Positions 1-11,649 of a stretch of 64,000 bases of DNA are shown here, piece by piece. The translations under genes were made by a program, and so were the position numbers. The notes under the pieces are model-generated. The model was not told where the DNA came from. It saw nothing but the letters and a program-made list of their open reading frames with translations, and did no database searches. Positions within the stretch are counted from its first letter, which is position 1, and every line of letters starts with the position of its first letter. This DNA is from Gyrodactylus bullatarudis (taxonomy: Eukaryota; Platyhelminthes; Monogenea; Gyrodactylidea; Gyrodactylidae). Location: NCBI GenBank assembly GCA_012064415.1, contig SSNU01000154.1, positions 299,318 to 363,317 on the forward strand, written 5' to 3'.

Positions 1-1019
1 TTAAAATCACTACTTGTGAGAGACATTCGATTTTATGAATTTGCCTTTTACAGAATAATAAATTGCCTTTTTTTATAATAAAGTATGTCTTTTTCTGGTC
101 GCCCTAGTAATAACTGATTACCTCTGGCAGGTCCGGAACGTTTTCTTTCAAATCAAGATGAAGAGTTGATTAAATAAGAACAGGCTTGTTTTTCTTTTTT
201 CCATATCTGAGAATTGGAGTCTGTGGTTGGTCGATGATTGAATGCGAATCTTTTTCAATTGTGTTACTTTGAAATTGAACCGGCAAGTATTTTCTAGATT
301 TTTCCTACATAGGCAGTTTTCTAGATAGTAAATAATTGGATAGCTCCAGGGAAGTAAAGAAATTATTGGCAGTTATCGTGCGGACTTCGTTCAAAAACTG
401 ATGCGATAATTCTTTGACAACACGTTCTCCCTTTCCTTTGTCCATTCTGCTTCCTTTCCACAGTAAGTCTATGCGTTGTTCAAATGTGAGTTTTGAGCGT
501 CACTTAAGGCCCATATCTTTATACAGTACCTAGTTTCCCGGACTTTGAGGAAATGTACATTCTGGAAGGATAATTTCCACGGAAGCTGACAAGCTGTTCA
601 TCAACAATCATTTTTAGTGAAAATCTCAAATAATTCCCGTAAAGGTCGCAATTTATCTCGAATTGCAACTGAATTGTACATTTGTCATTAAATCGAAGAA
701 GAAGCTTTATTTCTTTGAATCTAATGTTACTCATTGATTCTTTGACATCATTCGAGCAATACTCACTACTCCATAATTCATCAAGCTCCATATTTTTCTG
801 GTAGGAAACATCGAAATACTGAAAAATTCCAATCCATGGTTTGAGCTCATCAATATGGAGAAATTTAGCGTTGTTTGAGAATATTCTTCCTCTTCGCTGT
901 CTGAATTCTCATTAAGAATGATCAGAACCATCTTCCCTTGTAAAATCTTCTTCATCAGAATCCAAAATTTCTGCTGTAATTGCCTCACATACACAAGAAA
1001 ATACGTTTTTACTTGACAT
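1..1019 (-). pseudogene. piggyBac transposase remnant, runs off the left edge
   Basis: This is a decayed piggyBac-superfamily (DDE_Tnp_1_7) transposase read on the minus strand. The ATG at 1019 opens an acidic N-terminus (ILDSDEEDF), typical of piggyBac. After frame changes, the frame at 791-519 holds the family blocks MSNIRFKEIKLLLRF and IVDEQLVSFRGNYPSRMY. Beyond a frameshift, about 465-300 reads ERVVKELSHQFLNEV and then ANNFFTSLELSNYLL, the family's D-N-x-F-T-S block. A short stretch near 215-180 reads NKPVLI, a stop, then STLH. At least three frameshifts or stops mean it cannot be translated. The 3' part lies outside the window. Identification is by motif order; confidence is high for family, low for exact ends. 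Confidence 0.8.
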
Positions 1020-3579
1020 GAATCAATTTTTAAATGAGATAAATGGCTGAATCTGTTTGTTTATTTCTTTATAAAAATATAAATTAGCTTCAGAAAAATG
1101 GTAGGGGGACACCAAAATTCAACGCGGAAAAAACAAAAATGAATAAATTGAATTATTTCTGACCAATCAATGTCATGTGCCTAAACTTTAAAATTTTCAA
1201 GTTAAAGCACTGCTTTGATGAATTTGAACGCACATCATCACGAGAATTTCACTTGAATTTTCAATCAAACAAAATTCCTCTCATGTCAAGTTAATATTTT
1301 CAATATTGAATTTTAATTTATTCTTAAAGCACTTTTAATCTTTCGTTAGCGAATGGCTGTTATTTTAATGAGACCTAGAACCAGCAGAGCTTCCAATGGA
1401 TTCGACTTGATTTAACTTTTGTTCAATTAATCGGCTGAGTTTGGTATTTATTCAATATCAGAGTTCTCTTTATGATCTTTGATCACCATCGGTTAACTAA
1501 GCAAGATTTGAACGTAGATTTGACTCAGAAGAAGTTTTATTTTATGCATCTGTATCAAAAACGAGTGAGCCAGGAGTAAGAATCATTTAAGAATGAAGAA
1601 TTTCAATGTATTTTTGGCATATGCTGATAAAATAATATTTTCCCATTGTATTTTGACTGGAGAACCTGAAGATAAAAAAACTTTATATCCTTAGAAATGC
1701 GTTACTACCTAAAGCTTTGATGATTCATCTTGGCTTTCAATAGAGGCCTTAATTTTATTTTTTTAAGTTGATAAAAGAGCCAATATTTCAATTGTTTGAA
1801 TATTGATAAAGATGAATAAGGCAGTCTGGTTACGAACAGATACTGAATTTAAAAATAGACTGAGAAACAAAGGAGCTCCTTAATAATAATTCAAAAATCA
1901 TTAAAAATTTAGAATGTTTGGTCAGTTCTGTCGTTAGAAGAATATAATTGGTTCATTCAATTTCCTGACAAAAAAAAATACTCGTAAGTAGTAACAGTTT
2001 TGATGTTTCCAAAAAAGTTAAAACTTTGGACTTTAATATTAATTAAAATTTTGGCCAACTATGCCTAGTCTACATATATAGATTGTTCGACTATTTTATG
2101 TAATTGATACAAAAAAGAAGGCTAATCCAACATTTGCCCCAAATTCTTGAATCAAATTTTTGATCAATAATTCCCGAACTTGAAAATAACTGTAGTCAGC
2201 GTATTCAAAAATCATATGAACTGAATACGATTGAGGAAAAAAATCCCTAGAACTTAAAGGGTTAAGAATACTATTTATTTATGTTTTGGTGGATTATTCT
2301 TATGTCTATTCGTATTTTATTCGTAACTAAATTATAAATTCAATCGGATAATGTTTAATATATGTATATGAAGCCCTAGCAGGTCATAGTTCGGATAAAT
2401 AACTTTGTCAAGTTATAATTCTATATTAAAGAATAATAATAATTTTATTAAAAGAGTGTACAGTCGGAACCGAAACTCAATGGCCACCCCAGTCCGAAGA
2501 AATTAGAGAGTAATATATCGCGAGAAATATTACAAGGAATTAATTGGTACACTCAGTATTCCGTTTAACTCGCGTTCTTAAGGGTAAAATTTAGAAGTAC
2601 GAAAAATTGAGTTTTTTAAGCTTTATTGCGAGGTTCAGAAAGGTTATAAAGAGTTTAAAAGCATCTGAGTATATAGAAGACAAGTTCCTTTTTCATAAGA
2701 ACATTAAAGTTTCACTTCAAAGGCACTCTAAAAATCCTGTTTTATGTAGGTCTACTTGTAAGCGACCGATAAAAATCAGGGTTTTGGATCACATAATCAA
2801 GGGGTGTGAATCAAGTATAGGTTTATTCGAGCTTCGAATGGTCTAGTTTGAAAGATAAAAAAGTGCTGATAAATAGTCAGGGCAAGAAAATCAGTCCATC
2901 AGATCACAATTGATGGGATCTTGAAATATAGATCATATTTTTATTGAAAATCTGTACATATTAATCTCTTTTCTGAAAGAAAAACTCATATTTCTTCAAA
3001 TGAGCTATAATTTATTTAGCTAAAATAACTCATTGAGAAGTTTTAGCAAAATATATCGTTTTTGAAAAAACAGGAGGAAAATTTTCAAGAAAATATGATA
3101 AAAACTAAGAAATCATATGGGTTGGTTCTTCCAAAAGATTCCATATTCATTATCGGAAACCCTGCAGTACTTCAATCTCAGCAATATATCGTTAAAAAAA
3201 TGTTGAGTGAATAATATAGAAAAAAAACCTTCTTTGACTGACTATGAATTTCAAAACTTTTTCAGCTCTAATTGAAGATAAAATTAATCTTGAAATCTTT
3301 GAAAAATAATCTGAATTAAAGACATTAATTTAATCAATGCACTATCTTGCTAAATTTCTTCAACTATAGGACCCATTTACTAAGGAATTAGGGTGTGACT
3401 AGATTTTCAGTGATGCTTCCTATTGAGAAAATAAAATCAATTTATTGAATAGAGCATTTATTTCATAATTATTATTTCCTGGTGAACTTTAAAAATAAAG
3501 AGTTTCTTTTCTCAAACAAGAGTAAATAACAGTAGTAGGTTTCAAACATTTAAAATAATAACTCGTTATCAAGGAAGAC
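1020..3579. other. No supported gene
   Basis: About 2.5 kb of AT-rich DNA with no ORF I can assign. An 80-codon frame at 2607-2846 (plus) starts only with TTG and resembles nothing I recognise. TTAAAGGGTTAA near 2257-2268 looks like a piggyBac-type terminus and could be the 5' end of the element at 1-1019, but no matching end is visible. Confidence 0.5.
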
Positions 3580-4113
3580 CTAGACGATTGGCATTTTAGT
3601 TGTTGTTCTATCTTCGAGATCAATTTGTTCGAAAGCATCATGGAAAACTTCATCATGGAAGTTCTGGCCGAGAACCTTTTTTCTATCATCAAAAATAGTA
3701 TGGCACTTTGAATATTGGCCGCAGACTGGCTCTTTAAGCTCAAAAGTATTGGCTGGGTTGAGTTCATTTGAGCAACATTCATTCGGCTCTGGGGTGCATT
3801 CACCGCGATGCACTACTGTCTTACCATCATCGGCAGCGCAGATCGAGCATTGATAGCATGTCTGCTGACATACGTAGGCCTTCATGTCGCCAAGGTTAGT
3901 GTCTACTCTACATTCGACTGGGGCATCACAGGCTAGCATGTGCGGCTTAGAACATAATCCTGGTATAGTTGGAATGTCATCCTTGAAAACTTTTGCTGGA
4001 CTATTTTTATTTGAATAGAGTAATTATTTATGAAATACATACTTGACAACAAGTGATAGGTTTAGCACCAATATTGAAAACAAAATGTGAGAGAATACCA
4101 TTGACAAATTCAT
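3580..4113 (-). CDS. Secreted cysteine-rich protein, 163 aa, two exons
   Basis: Proposed CDS is complement(3580..4000, 4043..4113), 492 nt, 163 residues. Exon 1 starts at the ATG at 4113 and encodes a hydrophobic signal peptide (MNLSMVFSHILFSILVLNLS). The intron is 42 bp (GTATGT...ATAG) and phase is kept across it. The mature part has about 12 cysteines between residues 39 and 123, including CQQTCYQCSIC and NECCSNE, followed by a cysteine-poor acidic tail. This suggests a disulphide-rich extracellular protein. I recognise no named domain. A TATA-like site lies about 60 bp upstream. AATAAA signals (seen as tttatt) lie 120-140 bp beyond the stop. A secreted or excretory role is inference from the signal peptide and cysteines only. 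Confidence 0.75.
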
Positions 4114-4173
4114 ATAGCGAAAGAGAAATTTAAAGAATTTCTACTCTTTTCTTGTTAAGTAATCAATGCTCTG

Positions 4174-4183
4174 ATATTTAAAT
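4174..4183 (-). promoter_or_regulatory. TATA-like box of the cysteine-rich gene
   Basis: The minus strand reads ATTTAAATAT about 60 bp upstream of the ATG at 4113. Spacing matches the TATA-like site of the EF-hand gene at 13.96 kb. In such AT-rich DNA the match could be chance. Confidence 0.35.
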
Positions 4184-4184
4184 G

Positions 4185-5334
4185 TGGGCTCAAATCTGAA
4201 GAGTTTAATCAGAAAAGAATAATAAGGGCATAATGAAACGTTAAAGTTGTACAAACTTTTGCATTAAACAGTTTACTAGGTAATTTAGAATTGATCTTCT
4301 ATTCTAAATGTTAATAAGGTGTATGAAGACATTGGAAGTCGAAGCTATTGAAAGTCCAATTCTAAGACTGAATAAAAGATTTCTAACTGAATTAGTCTAC
4401 GCTTATTTAAACCAGAGATTTCATGACTCGCATTTATATTAATTGAAATTATTCAGGAGTTATCGATAAAAAATTCGGTCATATTTTAAAAGCATTACTA
4501 GATAGAGTTCAGGTGATTGCATATTTGAATTCGGGTATGATAGCTTGATACAAGATATCTTGCTTTCTATTAATAACTCTGGGAAATAGGTTTTTTAAAT
4601 AACGTTTTAAACAAAATTTAATTTTTTGAAAAAATCAACATTCTTTGACGTGGTTGACAAATGGTAGAGCTGAGATCTTTGAGTATTTCTATTAGTAGAT
4701 TCCTATCGAATGAGTAGTGAGCTAAGTATTTTTTTGAGTTTTAGATTAATGATAACGAGTTACTAAAAGGATATTTTGATAGAAATAACACTAGTGGAAC
4801 TTTAAGATCTGTTTGATTTTAAAGTTCTTGTTAAATTCAATAAAATCTGTTCTCGTCTGACTATCAATCTTAAGATTAAGAATCGGACCTCTTCTACTTG
4901 TTCAGAACAAGTCTATATCAATAAATATATAAATAGAGTTCTGATATTCTTATTTAAGGAAAAATCGATTCATAATTGTGTTTGTGAAGAGAGAATCTTT
5001 TATTTAGTAACATCAATGCAAAAGGGTTCAAGTATTTATTCGCTTTAACAAGTTTAAATTAACATGCAATAAGGCTTGTTACATTTGAGTAGCTCTGTTT
5101 TCTTTGCTGTATTTTTTTTGTTAGAAATATAATCTGTATTAAATAGAGTAATTAATATGTACAATGAAAGATATAAGAAATAAATAAAAATGTTAATCTA
5201 GTTTTCTTGAAAAAATAAAAAATCATAATTGGATGAGTGATCTTTAAAATATCGCACACGAGACAATTGAATCAGTTTGTAATTGTAACTGGCATGTTAA
5301 TCTCAAAAATTTTTACAATAATCATTCTGGAATT
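4185..5334. other. No supported gene
   Basis: Upstream flank of the cysteine-rich gene. No coding, repeat or structured element could be supported here. Confidence 0.5.
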
Positions 5335-5590
5335 TTAGTGAAGATCGGGATATAATAGAGTAATAGAATAGTCTATTTTAGAGCGAATATGACTCATGAT
5401 GGTCTTTATAGAATGAAGATTATCACAGTTCATAATGTCATATTTATCTTTAATCATGTTAAAAGCTGAGAGTAGAAAATGTTCATCATTAACTACTCTT
5501 CTTAAGGAATAAACATGCTCGATCATAATGTATGTGTCTAATTTCTTAACTTGGAGACAGTTTTCACTTTCAAAACATCTAAATAAATCA
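5335..5590 (-). pseudogene. LINE ORF2 C-terminal tail
   Basis: The minus-strand frame encodes NCDNLHSIKTIMSHIRSKID and ends YPDLH-stop. The same tail follows the reverse transcriptase fragment at 48.4-49.35 kb (NCDNLNSIKNIMKHIRSKID, with YPDLH-stop in a shifted frame). The two copies are therefore 3' ends of one non-LTR retrotransposon family. This copy keeps only the last 80 or so codons. No catalytic domain is present. Confidence 0.65.
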
Positions 5591-6600
5591 GAGTTTTAGG
5601 CACGGTTTGAATATCAATTACAACCTATCAAACTTGTGAACCGAGGTTTCTAAAATCCTGTTTCGGAGCTTCAAGCTAGACTCTAGCGGCTAGAGGCTCC
5701 CTTCACCCCATATGACTCAGAAGAATAGCTTCATCAGTTATTTTATACAATAAGAACATCACCCTTAACTACTCCACTCAATTCTTGGCCTTTCAGTAAA
5801 GCTCAACTTGGTTTTTATTTCTTGTACGCCGCATCACTGTACAGTGTACACCTTTCCATCGCTACAAATCATTGGTTCATAGAATACTCAAGCGGATAGT
5901 TCATAAATTTAGTCTTGAATCTTTATGCATTATTCAATACGAATAAATACAGCATATCACAATGTGGTAACCTCCTTAAGCTTGATGAAAAAGTAGAATG
6001 AAAAATAAATCATAGATTATAGGACAAGAATACAATCTCCTACGCAATTAGTCCATTTTTACTTGCCACAATTGACCCCACCCCTGCCGATCTCTTTTGA
6101 CATTCCGACATTGATCATTCAATGACTATACTATAGTACCAAGTATTTATTTTTGGAAAATGCCTCATGCAGAATAAAAATAATTTGCGTCAAAACAAAA
6201 AAAGCGTAAAACTAAAACTTTGAAAAGAAATACCGTCAAAGCTAATTTAAGCAGCGTTGTATAAATTAATTAATTCAAGGCAGCTAGAGTAATAAAAATA
6301 AAATCAATATGCCTTACTTCTAGGGTAAACTAATATTACGAATTTGTAAAGTTCCATGTTTCGAGATTTTGATATTTTGTCACGAAACAAACCATTCAAG
6401 ACAAGAATTAACCCTTCATGTCTCATTGTTTTGCCAGTGGAACAAAAAACTTTCTTGAGTGATAAGTTGAACTAAAAGATACTTGAAATGCTCTTTTCGC
6501 TCCTCATTAGAAAGCTACAAGAATATACGTAATTCATAAAGATAGATTTTCACTAATGCTAACCAAAAGTAACTTAAAGAAGATTGGAAAAGTAGAAAAG
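5591..6600. other. No supported gene
   Basis: Non-coding AT-rich sequence. A single TTAACCCTT motif near 6408 resembles a piggyBac terminus, but no partner end was found. Confidence 0.45.
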
Positions 6601-6609
6601 GATATATTA

Positions 6610-6648
6610 ACACCAAATGTACATTTCTCAAAGGTTCATCAGTGGTGT
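6610..6648 (-). ncRNA. Hammerhead ribozyme motif in Penelope copy A 3' end
   Basis: On the minus strand the order is ACACCA (6648-6643), CTGATGA (6642-6636), a spacer, GAAA, TGTACAT, T, then TGGTGT (6615-6610). ACACCA and TGGTGT pair perfectly as a 6-bp helix I. CTGATGA and GAA are the two hammerhead core boxes. ATGTACAT gives a very short helix III that is self-complementary, so pairing between two units is possible. Helix II is weak. Hammerheads are established components of Penelope-like elements. Copy D at 63.95 kb shows the same fold with compensatory changes. Confidence 0.7.
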
Positions 6649-6806
6649 CTCTTTGATAATGATAAAAGTTAAAAGATGAATGAAAATAATAATTTACAAA
6701 TTATGAAAGAAATAGTAAAAGTTGAAGAAAATTAGAATAAATGTAAGCTGAAAAAACACCAAAACTCTCCAATAAATAGCAATAGTGGAGAGAAAAGTGA
6801 AAAAGC

Positions 6807-7650
6807 TTACATAGGCCAAGGTAGTTGAAGGTTATAAGAACAATTCTTTTAAGCACATAAGTCTGGTTTATATAGATTTATGAAGAATTTCTTCTTCACC
6901 CAAATGTCTGTACTGTCATCACTCGGGTTTTTTATAAAATTGAAAAATTTGAAATTGAAGCCTCATGCCCTTTCTGTCTAAGATGCCTAGTTATCGCTGT
7001 ATCTTTCTTAAGGTGATCGTTCCCCCTAGTTGACAACTTTCTGATTGTGCGTCCTATATAAGAAGATCCGCAGTCACATTGAAATTTATAAATCAATAGA
7101 GTCTTCTCTTCAGGTCTCAGTAAATCTTTCTGAATCAAATTGAACAATCTCTGAGTTTTAAATACAATTTTCAATTGTATGTTGTTATGATGTTGATCGA
7201 TGAGACTTGTCAACTTTCTCCTTAAATCATTAGTAAAACCATCTCCTTGAAATTAAGTTTCATGAAAATTATGGTCTTCTCCACTTCATCTGTGTTCTCA
7301 ACGACATCTCTATCATCTGACAAGTTGATAAATTTGTCCACAAATTTATTAGGATAACCGTTTTCCAATAAACTCGACTTCATGTTCTCTATTTCTTTAG
7401 GTATTTCCTCTGGACTTGCTATGCTTCTTATCCTCTTTCCTAGGCCAATTACTAAACCAACTGAAACAGGACTAAAACTGGCATAATGGAGATATTTACC
7501 ATTGTCAGTCTTTTTCTTAAAAATGTTTCTTTGAATTGAACCATCTTCTTTCCTAGTCAGTTTCACATCTAGGAAACTCAGAAAATCATTAGATTCTTTA
7601 TCCATAGTAAAGAAGATTGATATTTTGAACGTGTAGTCAAATGTTTAGAA
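6807..7650 (-). pseudogene. Penelope-like element copy A, RT C-terminus plus GIY-YIG endonuclease
   Basis: This is the C-terminal third of a Penelope-like polyprotein. The frame from about 7650 contains IFFTMDKESNDFLSFLDVKL, the start of the RT thumb region. A thumb linker with ENGYPNKFVDKF follows. After a frameshift near 7220, the GIY-YIG endonuclease reads LLIYKFQCDCGSSYIGRTIR, with the Cys pair and the Tyr and Arg residues. A second frameshift near 6935 precedes DDSTDIWVKKKFFINLYKPD, then an internal stop and the conserved end NLQLPWPM-stop at 6807. RT catalytic motifs are absent, so the copy is 5'-truncated as well as frameshifted. The 3' UTR down to about 6605 matches copies at 56.4 and 63.8 kb. 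Confidence 0.9.
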
Positions 7651-7779
7651 CACTTTTTAGCAAAAGAATCTTTCTATTATTTTAGATTCCAAATACTATC
7701 TGACTATTCAAGACTCAAAATAGCGGAAAAAGTTGGAACAACAAATTCGAAGAAAATTGCAAACCAATCTAATCTGGAC

Positions 7780-7965
7780 AATAGAACAGTTGAAAACTAT
7801 GACCAACAAATCTTCTGTTGTCTGGTACTTGCTGAGGTACCAACTTTTCTAGCATACTTTATTTGACTCATTGTAACATTGAGTCTAGTGCAGATTTCTT
7901 TGGATATGATACCCTGATTAAGGAGCTGCAAGATTTTACGTCTTAATTCAAGTTTGTTAGATATT
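7780..7965 (-). pseudogene. Helix-turn-helix fragment, probably transposase-derived
   Basis: The minus strand reads RKILQLLNQGIISKEICTRL followed by NVTMSQIKYARKV. This has the spacing of a helix-turn-helix like those at the N-terminus of Tc1 and pogo-type transposases. No catalytic domain follows in frame. Assignment is by pattern only and could be wrong. Confidence 0.3.
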
Positions 7966-8758
7966 ATAATGAAATCAAAACTTTCTTAGCTTCATCAGAA
8001 TAATTAATGAAATGAATTAGGCTTAAAACTACCAAATCTTTTAAAAAATAAACTGATTTCATTAATGAACTTCATTTCAACTGTGAAAAACCAATTCAGA
8101 TTCAGAGTTATTTTCGATGCTAACTTTTTATCGTTGAACAAATATTTTCTGTTTTAGTTTAGGTGTGAAAAAGGGCTTGTAACTCTAGTTATCACACCAG
8201 CTGTTATATTATTTCTCAATTTACAAAAATTACATTGAGGCTTACAAAATCTCTATTTTTCGTCCTACATTTGTGAGACATGGCTCAATCTTCTTGAAAT
8301 TGTATAACCTATATTTTGATACCAGGTTTGAGGTAATTACGATGAATTTCAATTTTCTCGCACTCTGATTGGTCAATAATAAAAATGTGCAAGGGATAAA
8401 ATCCTCCCAGTCAATCGATGGTTTGACTGTATGCAATCGCCTTCTCGACATCTCTCATATTTTAGAATATAACTAGCTTTAGATCCGAAAAAGCCTATTA
8501 TCTATTATCTTTGAAATAATTTTTCTCAATTGTGTAAATGAATCAACCTATCAGAATTGAGGTCAAACTCTCCCCTCTAGAAATAATTTGCTAGATTTTT
8601 TCACATGAGCTCTCTGATTGGTTAAGGTTTCACGCGTCTCATCCACTTAAAAAGGCACTATATCTTGAATCTTTACTAATACTGTATTTCATCATAGATT
8701 ACACATGAATATTGCAGCCCCTATACTTACAAAGGTTAATTAACCTAATTATAATTAG

Positions 8759-8946
8759 AAATATTTCGTTTAAGGTGCTTAGGTAATACTAAGGTTTGTC
8801 TTATGGATCCCACCGTGACTACTACGAAAGAAACTCACAGAGCAGGATCCCTTTATAAATTGTAACATTCAGCGACATGGGCTAATCCATTACCAAATAA
8901 GACGAACCTGTGGGATATATTACCTTAGCACCTAGAACGAAATAAT
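8759..8946. repeat. Small imperfect inverted repeat (MITE-like)
   Basis: The left arm starting at 8759 carries TTTCGTTTAAGGTGCTTAGG. The right arm, in reverse complement, carries TTTCGTTCTAGGTGCTAAGG. The arms are about 35 bp. A second paired block, GTTTGTCTTAT against GTTCGTCTTAT, lies inside. The whole unit is about 190 bp and has no coding content. I see no related copy in the window. Confidence 0.5.
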
Positions 8947-10029
8947 TGTAGATTACAAGCTTGCGTCACAGTTGTTTAACACAATTGAAAGTCTATAGTG
9001 TTCTAATATAAAATATCGACAGATATTATTAATGTATTATGATATTAAAGTTATGAGAATTACTTCATTACAATTAATTCTCGAATCTTGATTGTATCGA
9101 AATGTATAAAGTACAAATATGCGTGTATAAGAAGGTTCTGTATGAGTAATATTGATATCATGATATGACTCATTGGTAGAAGAAAAAATTAATCTGTACA
9201 AATCTTAAGAAACACGTACATGCTTTTTTCTATCTGATAAAACGTGATCATAAAAATCTTGTTAAAAACGACTCATTTCCAACTGACCTCTTTCATAACT
9301 GATCTATGAATTCATAAATTAAAATAGACCCTTTACCAATACCAAACTTTGAGAAACAAGGTATTCTTTAAATTCTCTAAACAGTAACATAATTTTGAAT
9401 CAAGTAGCTCTTCAGGAAGCTTTTCGGCATAGATTTACTATAACGCTGTTGTTCGCTTGCTACCTAACATATAAATTTTAAGTTATAAGTTGTCTTCTGG
9501 CTTGTATTGGTCTATCTGTAGAAAAGAAGGGTGTAGTATTTCTTAAAAACTAAGGATTATGGTCGGTATAATAAAAATTAATTTTAATCTAGATTGCCCA
9601 AGAAAATTCTGAAATTTAATCTATTTGAAAACACAAATTTTCACTCAAGTTTTATGAATTTTCAAGATAAATTTTTCTTAATTTGATTTCTCACGCAAGC
9701 ATCTTCTCTTTATCCCATACCTACAAGCACTAATCGACACAGAATTTAATTTATTCAATGATATCCGGTTGTTAGGCAATTAGTTAGTTTCTCTAAATTA
9801 TTTTGATCAATTAGTAACCCCAGTTTTGGGAAAATTCGAAATTTTCGTTGTTTACAGAACCTGCGTCAAATTTCGGACCAGGATCATTTTATTAAACATC
9901 TTCAACATATCCCGAATTGATCCGAATTTTTATACTAGAATATGCAGTGCAAATTAAAAATACCTTACGAACCTATTTCTATTTTAATCGATCGTAGTAG
10001 AAAAATTCATAGTTGGCGCCAATTCAAAA

Positions 10030-10262
10030 ATCGGCAGGAGAAATTCTTCATCAACCTGATATGTGAGTTCAGAAAAATTGCTCGTTTAACCTTCAACTAT
10101 GACCTATATGAGCTTTTTCACTTTTCTCTTCTTAGGGAGTTTTTGGTCTTTTTCAGCTTACATTTTTATTCCTTTTTTTCATTAAGGATTCTTACTTTTT
10201 CTTTGAAAATTGTAAATTATTATTTCTCATTCAACTCTCAACTTTTGTTATTTTTAAAGAGA
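10030..10262 (+). pseudogene. Penelope 3'-end remnant (copy E)
   Basis: Bases near 10038 (GAGAAATTCTTCATCAACCT) match the EKFFIN codons of the other Penelope copies. They are followed by a diverged version of the SYNLQLPWP end and then by the family 3' UTR: GAGCTTTTTCACTTTTCTC, an AGTTTTTGG block, TTTTTCAGCTTACATTTTTA, and TTGTAAATTATTATTTCTCA. The open frame at 9942-10352 is therefore an accident across a dead 3' end. Its hammerhead is lost. The Tc1 element inserted just downstream. Confidence 0.7.
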
Positions 10263-10594
10263 GTCCGCTTTAATAAAAGACTACTAAAGACTAAATATAT
10301 ACAGTCGTGGCAAAAATTGAAGGTCCCCTATTCATTCTTTTTTTTATTTTAATATAACTTTTTTAATTAGCTTCTATTTTTGAAGTTATTTTATTTAAGC
10401 TTTCATGAAGTATTCTAGTTCAATAATAAATCCAATTAGATAAGAAATATCTTAACTCATCTTTATAAATTAAGAAAATAAAGATTATTTATTGGATTAG
10501 CTTGGAAGAAATTGAAGGTCCCCTTAATTGAATTTATCATAATTTAAGCTTGCAGTATACTTCAAACCCCGAATTAAATAAGATAAGCTCACTC

Positions 10595-11328
10595 NNNNNN
10601 NNNNNNNNNNNNNNNNNNNNNNNNNNNNNNNNNNNNNNNNNNNNNNNNNNNNNNNNNNNNNNNNNNNNNNNNNNNNNNNNNNNNNNNNNNNNNNNNNNNN
10701 NNNNNNNNNNNNNNNNNNNNNNNNNNNNNNNNNNNNNNNNNNNNNNNNNNNNNNNNNNNNNNNNNNNNNNNNNNNNNNNNNNNNNNNNNNNNNNNNNNNN
10801 NNNNNNNNNNNNNNNNNNNNNNNNNNNNNNNNNNNNNNNNNNNNNNNNNNNNNNNNNNNNNNNNNNNNNNNNNNNNNNNNNNNNNNNNNNNNNNNNNNNN
10901 NNNNNNNNNNNNNNNNNNNNNNNNNNNNNNNNNNNNNNNNNNNNNNNNNNNNNNNNNNNNNNNNNNNNNNNNNNNNNNNNNNNNNNNNNNNNNNNNNNNN
11001 NNNNNNNNNNNNNNNNNNNNNNNNNNNNNNNNNNNNNNNNNNNNNNNNNNNNNNNNNNNNNNNNNNNNNNNNNNNNNNNNNNNNNNNNNNNNNNNNNNNN
11101 NNNNNNNNNNNNNNNNNNNNNNNNNNNNNNNNNNNNNNNNNNNNNNNNNNNNNNNNNNNNNNNNNNNNNNNNNNNNNNNNNNNNNNNNNNNNNNNNNNNN
11201 NNNNNNNNNNNNNNNNNNNNNNNNNNNNNNNNNNNNNNNNNNNNNNNNNNNNNNNNNNNNNNNNNNNNNNNNNNNNNNNNNNNNNNNNNNNNNNNNNNNN
11301 NNNNNNNNNNNNNNNNNNNNNNNNNNNN
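10595..11328. other. Assembly gap (734 N)
   Basis: Run of N inside the Tc1-type transposon. Most of the transposase gene is hidden here. Confidence 1.
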
Positions 11329-11418
11329 GATGTAAGGACTTGCCGAGCCCTAATTGAAGGCTACAAGAGGCGATTGACAGCTGTGGTCTCGTCTAAAGGC
11401 TGTGCAACTAAGTATTAA
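11329..11418 (+). pseudogene. Tc1 transposase C-terminal end (partial, 5' part in gap)
   Basis: The frame after the gap reads LIEGYKRRLTAVVSSKG and ends ATKY-stop at 11416-11418. Tc1-family transposases typically end in this way. Whether the gene is intact cannot be judged because the catalytic DDE region lies in the gap. The remaining 30 codons are undamaged and the ends of the transposon match well, so this may be a fairly young copy. Confidence 0.75.
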
Positions 11419-11649
11419 ATGGCAGAAACATCAGGGGGACCTTTAATTATTTCCATTATGTTTTTCATTAATTTTAGAATAAAATTTTTTTGATTAAAAA
11501 TATCAAGTGTCTCAAGTGCTTATATTGAAATAAAAATATTTTATATCCTAATATCAACTATTTTTCATATTATGATGCTTAACTGAGTAAGAATACTCTG
11601 TTAATATACAATTTCATTGGGGGACCTTCAATTTTTGCCACGACTGTAT

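Larger units (their letters stand above)
10302..11646 (+). mobile_element. Tc1/mariner-type transposon with IR/DR ends, interrupted by a gap
   Basis: The ends are CAGTCGTGGCAAAAATTGAA at 10302 and its exact complement ending at 11646, flanked on both sides by TA (10300-10301 and 11647-11648), the Tc1/mariner target. The inner GAAATTGAAGGTCCCC near 10508 and its inverse GGGGGACCTTTAATTATTTC near 11433 give each end two repeats, the IR/DR layout known from Tc1-type elements such as Sleeping Beauty. Between them lie a 734-base gap and the C-terminal end of a transposase. Length is about 1.35 kb including the gap as drawn. It inserted next to a dead Penelope 3' end. Confidence 0.9.

Noticed and set aside
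9942..10352. 136-codon ORF
   Set aside because: It runs across a dead Penelope 3' end and UTR and into the Tc1 terminal repeat.
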